Assembly: GCF_003369915.1 (NCBI RefSeq)
Contig: NC_046673.1
Location: 5,936,001-6,000,000 of the forward strand
Direction: 5' to 3'
DNA from: Drosophila miranda
Taxonomy: Eukaryota; Arthropoda; Insecta; Diptera; Drosophilidae
Length of the DNA: 64,000 nt
Positions 57,780-64,000 of this stretch are shown here, piece after piece. Numbering within the stretch: the stretch's first letter is position 1; each line of letters opens with the position of its first letter. The notes beneath the pieces were generated by a model that did no database searches, was not told the DNA's origin, and saw nothing but the letters and a program-made list of their open reading frames with translations. A program made the translations under genes and the position numbers.

Positions 57780-60700
57780 TCAGTTCAGGCGACGCCACAG
57801 AATCCAGAGGCCTTGGTGGGCGGCCAGCAGGGCGAAGGCACCAGCAAACACAAAGTTCAGTCTGTATATGGCTGCCTGACAGTACAAAAGAACAATCCCA
57901 GACAGCACGTACAGGACAATGGACATCATCCAATAGCCAGAGCTAAGGCAGGGAAGAGGAGAGGCTGTGTAAGATTGTGTTGGTTACGATTAGCGGTAAT
58001 CTTTAGTTACCATTTCTGTGGAGCCCGAAACTGCAGCAGTAAACTTAGGGAGATCAAGACAACGACGCTGGACTGCAAGCTCGGGTCGGGCAGCTCGATG
58101 CCATGGCTGCCGAGGAAAAGGTGGAGAAATGATTCCTTCAACGACTTATGTGAGGGATAGAAGCTTCACTTACCGTCGAGATCGGACCCAGGCCAATGTG
58201 TTTGGCGCAGTGAGCAAAAGCTGCATGAGCAGCATCAACAATAGGGTTACGTGAAAGGGAAAGTTTTGAAGGCCAACACAGGGTTCTGGATCAATTTCTT
58301 TTTTTTCCGATTCCATTTCTTCCTGCTCCTGCTCCTCCTCCTGCTGTTGCTTTTTTTCGTCTGACTGGTCATCTATGCCCGACAGCGTGTCTCCAGCTCC
58401 TTCAGATCCTGTAGCAGCCGGTTCACTCGGCGTACCGCGAACCAAGTTAGCCGCCTTCTGCCAGACGAAGTCCTCCAGGCAGTCCTTGTAGGCATTCGAC
58501 AGCATTAGAAAGTAGAAAACAAAGGCCAGCAGCAGACCCACACCACTGCAGGTGCCTATTGCCGTCGCAATGGTTAGGATGCCATAAGTAATGGGCAGAT
58601 TAGTCATTATGGAGATCAGTATTTCGGAGCTGGCCTGTGATTGGCGCGTCAGACGCAAGGCCAAGCGATAGAATGCGTTTCCGTAGAGAGATAGGGCCAG
58701 CCAGGTGGCCAGGGTTGCCACCAAGGAGAACGCAATCGCTGCGCAGTGGATCACAATCGACACGTTGATGCTGTAGTCCAAGGACTCTGGAGTGGGCAGC
58801 ACCCGGCTACTCAGTATTAGCTTCTTCAGCAGGCGACAGGCTGCAAGAAAACAGAAAACTTGTTTGCATTCTGGGACGACATATGTGAAGCATTTCTTTT
58901 GGACAACCTGTGACCACGTATAGTGATGTGTACTGCAGATAGCCGGTGTAGGGCTTTAGGCTCTTGAAGCTGCCCACTTCATGGAAGGTTGAAACCTGCT
59001 TTCGCAGAACAATAAGCAGCACACATGTCAGGTGAGCCGGCAGCCAGCTGGAAAACTCCAAGACCAGTCGGGACAGGGCTGAGGAATAGCCGTACTCATA
59101 GCTTAGGTTAAAAAATGAATCAGAGTGCGACAGAAAACGTCAACAAGAAGGAGAAGGCGAGAGACCGAGAAAGAGGGAAAGAGAATTATAAATCCACACT
59201 GCTTTAAATCATTTAAAGTCTGTTTACCTTATACGATAGCGGCAAATGGGGTCCAGGTACAAGTCCATTACGACAGGATTCAGGGTCGTATTGTAGTGCT
59301 TTGGAAGCAGGGTGGGTACGTTCGCATAAAGCTGAGGCTTTTCGTCTGGAGAACTGTGGATAGGCAATCGAATATTGACCAAGAAAGAATAGATTTCTAC
59401 ATCAACTCACGTCATCGTTTGAAAGCGCTCAAAACCCGCCGCCCAAGGAACACAGAGCCTTGCCGTGACGCGGTACTGTGGTTTGAGGCACTGTAGGGGC
59501 TCAACAATCACCCTCAGGCTCTGGTACGGATCGAAGAGGTCGCTGATACGCAGCCTATAGTGGAGTGTGCCCTGCAGCGTTTCATTGACGGCTAGTTGCT
59601 TGGAAAAGGAGTACCAGCGCGGAAGCCGGATGTCAACGTGCCGCTCTTTAGGGTCGTAGATGTCTAGATTGTAGCCAAGGTGACCGCTGCCCGCTGGTAG
59701 GCGTACCAGCACATGAGTCCATTCTAAGTAGGTGTTGCGCAAATTGTGAAGATCCAGTACTGCAATGCTTCGCGGCTCTCGCTCTCTGTTCGGCAAGCGC
59801 TGAACTAGATGGGTGAGCGGTGTAACCTTTTCGCTAAAATGGCAGAAAGGAGGCAATGTGGGCTGCTCTTTAGCATGGTGGAGGAGGGGCAGCTTACCAG
59901 TAAGTTTGACCCGTCTCTTTGTGGACCTGGGCAGTGCAGCCGAATAACCAATCGATATCGTCCACATTCAGCGCCTCAATGGCCAGCTTTTTGTAGCGCT
60001 TGTGGCGCTTTAGGCCAATCAGGTCAAAGTAGGAAGTCTTGAGACCATTGGCGAAGTACTTATTGATGACTAGTCGTCGCTCCTCGTTCCAATTGTTGGC
60101 TGCAGAAAAGCTCATAGTGTTCTGCGGGCGACTTGGCCGCTTCTGAAAAACCAGACGCGATAAATGATGAAGAAATTATAAGTTATAAGCATTAGAATCT
60201 ACCACAAAGTGAGACAGAGCCGACTTCAGGTTGCGTTGTTTGTCTGTGCCAAAGATCACTGACCGATCGTCGCGCACCCGGGCAATGCTGAAGAGGAATC
60301 TATTTATGGTCTTAATGAACTGCAAGCACCAAACAGCGGATAGATGATCGCAGCTTAGGCTCACACGGGGTATGGCCGAGGTCTGCAAGGTAACAGGAAT
60401 ATAAAATAGATAGCGAAAGAAGCAAAGTTGAAATTATATAGAAATTTACCATGGCGTGAAGATCATTGAACTTGGAGGCTGTTAGGCCCGGGCGCACGAG
60501 GAGATCACGATTCCCACCAGCCGTCGAGATGAGCAAAACGTTGTCCAGGTTTGCCGATGTCTCTTTCAGAGCCATATTTTGGACACTTGGTGGGTTCTGG
60601 TGCAAGCTGTTGCATACATTGGTCCGAGTCGTTGGTAGAGTGACTGTTCGAGTCCTGCTCAGAGCACTATCTGTCTGTGCGTAAAAAGCGTCCAGTTCAG

Positions 60701-61379
60701 CATCCAAATTTAGCACGGGCCGGTCAAGGGGCGTGGAAATACTGATAATCGTATTTATGTGCTGTCCTATGCTTAAGTCTGTAAGAACCGAGTGCGCCAG
60801 CTTACCGCCCATTGAGTGCCCGATTAGCACAATGGACGGCTGCTCACTGCGCCCTTTATAGAGGGACAGGATTGTGCGGATGCAGAGCTTAAGATAACGT
60901 TGCTGATGAAACAAGTATCCGCCATAGAGGGCCGACAGCTCTTCATCGTAGTCGATGGTGTAGTAGTCTAAATGAATGCCGGCATCGTTAGTCAGAGCCT
61001 TGCGAAGGGCAACGGAGGCCAACGATCTAACTTGCTTGTAGGAGCCGCCATTGCCTGGCACAAAAATAACCGGAGCTCCGGTCATGTCCTTTGTAAGTGG
61101 TTCCACCGAGTCCCTTAGTCCTTCGTAGTAGTAGAAAAGTCTGTAATTGGGATACAGCTCGCCGTTTTTTATCTGGACTCGCTGTATAAGCAATAAATAT
61201 AGTGTGTTGAGTGTGCTAATCTCATTCTGATAACTTACTGAAAACATCGGCTGCCCAAACATATAGGTCATGCGACAGGCATTCGGCTCCACATCTACAT
61301 AGAGGTTAATGATCCCATATATGAAACAACAGATGGAACCAATCACCAGGAGAACGGCACAGTTCCGAAACATAAACAT
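57780..61379 (-). CDS. PGAP1: PGAP1, GPI inositol-deacylase of the ER
   Basis: Ten exons join in frame to about 988 residues: 61379-61239, 61181-60450, 60382-60203, 60142-59898, 59833-59411, 59353-59228, 59101-58908, 58840-58174, 58106-58011 and 57942-57780. PGAP1 removes the acyl chain from the inositol of GPI anchors in the ER, which allows anchored proteins to be exported. Seen: an N-terminal membrane anchor (AVLLVIGSICCFIYGI), PVIFVPGNGGSYKQVRS (about 84-100) and the lipase elbow GHSMGG with nucleophile Ser170. A beta-rich luminal middle follows, then several hydrophobic segments in the last 300 residues with a Glu/Gln-rich loop (EEEQEQEEMESEKK) between them. The length matches human PGAP1 (922) with fly-specific inserts. 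The first ATG (MFMFRN) is adopted. The D. melanogaster gene is, I believe, CG3160 on X. Confidence 0.94.
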
Positions 61380-62706
61380 TTTTAAAATGTCTAATTTTGC
61401 ATATTTCAGTTTGTTCTGTATTTTTGTTATTGTTGTTCCGATGGCGCTGCCAGACCGCTGAGGTTCGAGTACCGGAGTCTTAAAGTATCGGTACGCGATA
61501 GTGCAATTCAGTATTAGAGAGGAGAGTTATTTTTTTTTTTCGAATTAAAAATAGCCCAAATAAAAATATTTCATTAACATAGGTATGAAATGATTAAGAT
61601 AAATTTCCCATACTGGTGTCATTTCGTCAGACAAAAATATAGGAGGGACCTATGTTTTATTTCCAGCCATAGTTTGTGATTTACAGATGGTCTTAAATTT
61701 TTGAGTGGGGTTGCAGCTTCATTGTCTAACAAATAAATTGCAAGGTCGTCTCTTTTAAATGAAAGAACAGCAATTTTATCAGGTTTAATTTTCGGATAAT
61801 ATTGCTCATCTCTAAGTCATTTGATCCACATGCATACGTATGTACATGTGTGTGTTGATAATTGTTGTTGGTAGCTGATCATTCAGCTAACGTACGCGTG
61901 CGCCTGTCTCTGTGTCCCGATCCGATCCGTTTCGAGCCGCCCCGTCCCCTCGCTGGCAGCCAGAGCCAGAATTGTCAACAATCAAAGCCAGCAGCGCCGG
62001 CGTCAGCATCATCAACGCTTCGTAACGTGTTTACGTTTCTAAGCCCCAGTCTGAGTTGCGTGTGTGGTGGGTTTGATTCTGTGTGTGCGCTCAATTCGCG
62101 TATTCGTATTTGTATCTAGTTGTATCGTTGCGGGTCGCGCCAATAATAAAAACAAGCTAGCTGACGCCGACGTCTCTGTCTCGTTGTCGCCTCTGCCGTT
62201 ACGTTGCCGCTGCGGATCTCTCGAATCTGATCTGTCGCTCGATAGTTATTGTCTTCTTAGTGTACGTTGTGGAGTCGTTTCTTGTTGCTGTTGTTACGCG
62301 CTTGTCCAATGATTTATGAAATATATTCGTAGACTGAGTCTGATCCAACATATAAATACATATTTCAATAATCCAAACTGAAAGTATCTTAAGCGAATGA
62401 TGCCGTGCAATTACATGTGTTGTTAACAAATAGTTTGTCGGTGTGTTTGTGTGTGTTTTCCCCAACTGTAATTTTTTGTAATTGCAATCACACAAGCGCA
62501 GCTGGTCCATACATACATAAAGATACATATTTATATACTTGCATACATATGTACATACGTGTGAAACAGAAAAAAACAGATCGCATTTCCATCTATTATT
62601 CACTATATAGTATAAATATATCAGTCAAAGTCTCCCCAACTACCGTCCACTGCTGTTGTGTCTCTCTGTTTCCCCTGCCATCTCCTTGTCCACCGTGTGC
62701 AATCAT
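61380..62706. other. Divergent spacer between PGAP1 and crossveinless
   Basis: The left part holds the PGAP1 promoter. The right part (about 61.86-62.30 kb) is GC-richer than its surroundings and could be a 5' UTR exon of cv. ACATATGTA runs are present. No coding exon is supported. Confidence 0.5.
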
Positions 62707-64000
62707 ATGAAATCCTCCACAACATCTAACATTATGGATATTTGGCGCTCGCTCACAGTTGGCTCATTTCTACTGCTGGGACTCGTGTGCTTCTATGGCC
62801 ATGTGGAGTCGTGCAATGAAGTCGTCTGCGCATCCATCGTATCCAAGTGCATGCTGACGCAGAGCTGCAAATGCGAGCTCAAGAACTGCTCCTGCTGCAA
62901 AGAGTGTCTCAAGTGCCTGGGGAAGAAGTACTACGAGGAGTGCTGCAGCTGTGTAGGTAAGTAATGCGGCTGGCGTTGGCCTTCCACACTGAGGGTGGGG
63001 TTGGGCAGAGGTCTGACGAGATAAAAATATGTGGTGATGACAATCGGGCGACAGCCTTTGGCTCGCATTGTTTTTGTTGCCTTCAACTGTGTAGTGTTCG
63101 TGCATGTGTGAGTGTGTGTGAGCGATGTGCCAACCAGGTATCGATAGCGGGCTTGAGCTAGCGATTAGCAGTTTCCCGACCACTCTTATAGCCTTTTTAC
63201 ACTGCCGCGCGTTTCGTATCGATATCGGAATAGACGCAACGACCCGGAATAGGCGTTTACATTGGCAGTCGCAGGTCGCTGCGTCTTGAGAACAGATGAT
63301 CAGCAACCTATTAGTAATGATGTTATGACATTCGACTTTGCCAAGCACGAGTCAGTTGGCAAAGACCCATCTCATAACACGTGATAGAATATCTTTTTTT
63401 ATAAAGCATGCAGTTGTCTATTTGCCCATTTTCTATTTGTATGTTTTATTGGTATTTAAATTTACAGAGCTCTGTCCGAAGCCGAATGACACGCGCAATT
63501 CGCTGTCAAAGAAATCTCATGTCGAAGATTTCGATGGTGTGCCGGAGCTGTTCAACGCATTGGTCACAACTCCGGATGACAGTGATACTTTCGGCTACAA
63601 TTGGAATGTATTCACGTTTCAAGTGGATTTTGACAAGTACTTGAAGGGTCCCAAACTCGAAAAGGATGGCCATTATTATTTAAGTATGTAATTCTCAAAG
63701 CAATTGGTATTATTACTTTGCGTTTAACCGAGTCTCTTGTATTTAAGGAACAAATGATAAAAATTTGGATGAAGCAATCCAGGAGCGAGACAATATAGTT
63801 ACAGTTAATTGCACGGTAATATATTTGGACCAGTGCGTTTCCTGGAATAAGTGTCGAAAGAGTTGTCAGACCACGGGTGCCAGCAGTACCAGGTGAATAT
63901 AATGCATATAACGAATAGACAGTATTAATTGCAATCTAACAAATTAGATGGTTCCACGACGGCTGCTGTGAGTGCGTGGGATCGACATGTATTAACTACG
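62707..64000 (+). CDS. cv: crossveinless, Twisted-gastrulation-family BMP modulator (3' end outside window)
   Basis: Four exons are visible: 62707-62956, 63468-63683, 63748-63892 and 63948 to the window edge. A signal peptide (two candidate ATGs, 62707 and 62734, in the same frame) precedes a Tsg N-terminal cysteine-rich domain: CNEVVC, SKCMLTQSCKCELKNC, CCKECLKCLG and CCSCVG. Then come LCPKPNDT, a GVPELF motif, a central region (NWNVFTFQVDF) and the second cysteine-rich domain with TVIYLDQCVSWNKCRKSC and RWFHDGCCECVGSTC. Tsg-family proteins bind BMPs with Sog/Chordin. cv is needed for crossvein formation. I choose cv over tsg because the remembered cv sequence matches more closely (e.g. YNWNVFTFQVDFDKYL), and cv is X-linked near Tre1. 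The last exons are missing. Confidence 0.92.
63139..63146. promoter_or_regulatory. DRE-type TATCGATA in first intron of cv
   Basis: A perfect TATCGATA inside the 511-base first intron. It could serve an internal promoter or insulator factor (DREF/BEAF share the motif). Function unknown. Confidence 0.35.

Noticed and set aside
1-64000. tRNA, rRNA and CRISPR features
   Set aside because: No cloverleaf with A and B boxes, no rRNA-like conserved stretch and no spaced direct-repeat array was seen by eye; a tRNAscan or Rfam run could still find small RNAs.

Overview
The window is eukaryotic DNA from a fruit fly. Short introns with GT-AG (and two likely GC-AG) borders, AT-rich spacers with microsatellites, DRE-type promoter motifs and many DINE-1/INE-1-like (Helitron-related) repeats all point to Drosophila. 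The recognisable genes (a Tre1 GPCR, Rab18, RpL35, an RBM25 homologue, Sirt4, PGAP1, crossveinless, two K+-dependent Na+/Ca2+ exchangers and a Gr5a relic) are, as far as I remember, all X-linked in D. melanogaster. The segment is therefore most likely Muller element A. The type and abundance of the DINE-1/ISY-like repeats and the loss of Gr5a suggest the obscura group (pseudoobscura/persimilis/miranda type), but that is inference.

Layout. 0-12.4 kb is gene-poor: a possible 3' end of a glutamine-rich protein at the left edge, one orphan signal-peptide exon near 3.7 kb, a decayed Tc1/mariner-like DNA transposon (5.6-7.1 kb), a DINE-1-like copy with a long CT tract (about 7.8-8.15 kb) and a broken retroelement-type fragment (9.4-10.7 kb). 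12.4-19.6 kb holds two tandem NCKX-type cation exchangers on the minus strand, whose matching exons keep identical lengths. 19.7-31.8 kb is intergenic or 5' regulatory DNA with repeats. 31.8-45.2 kb is a compact gene block: COA7-like Sel1 protein (-), Sirt4 (-), RBM25 homologue (+), Rab18 (-), RpL35 (+), Tre1 (-). 45.2-52 kb is repeat-rich and ends in a decayed Gr5a sugar-receptor gene. A TATA-driven gene for a secreted Pro/Glu/Gly-rich protein follows at 52.9-53.9 kb. 54-57.8 kb has further repeats, a perfect 129-bp tandem duplication and an unidentified broken coding fragment. 57.8-61.4 kb is PGAP1 (-). The right edge holds the first four exons of crossveinless (+), cut off by the window end.

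The genes do not form one pathway. The exchangers export Ca2+, PGAP1 remodels GPI anchors in the ER, Rab18 works at ER/lipid-droplet membranes, Tre1 guides migrating germ cells, cv modulates BMP signalling, and RpL35 and RBM25 serve translation and splicing. Sirt4 and the COA7-like protein are probably mitochondrial. All exon borders were placed by eye from reading frame, splice consensus and remembered family sequences; no alignment was run.
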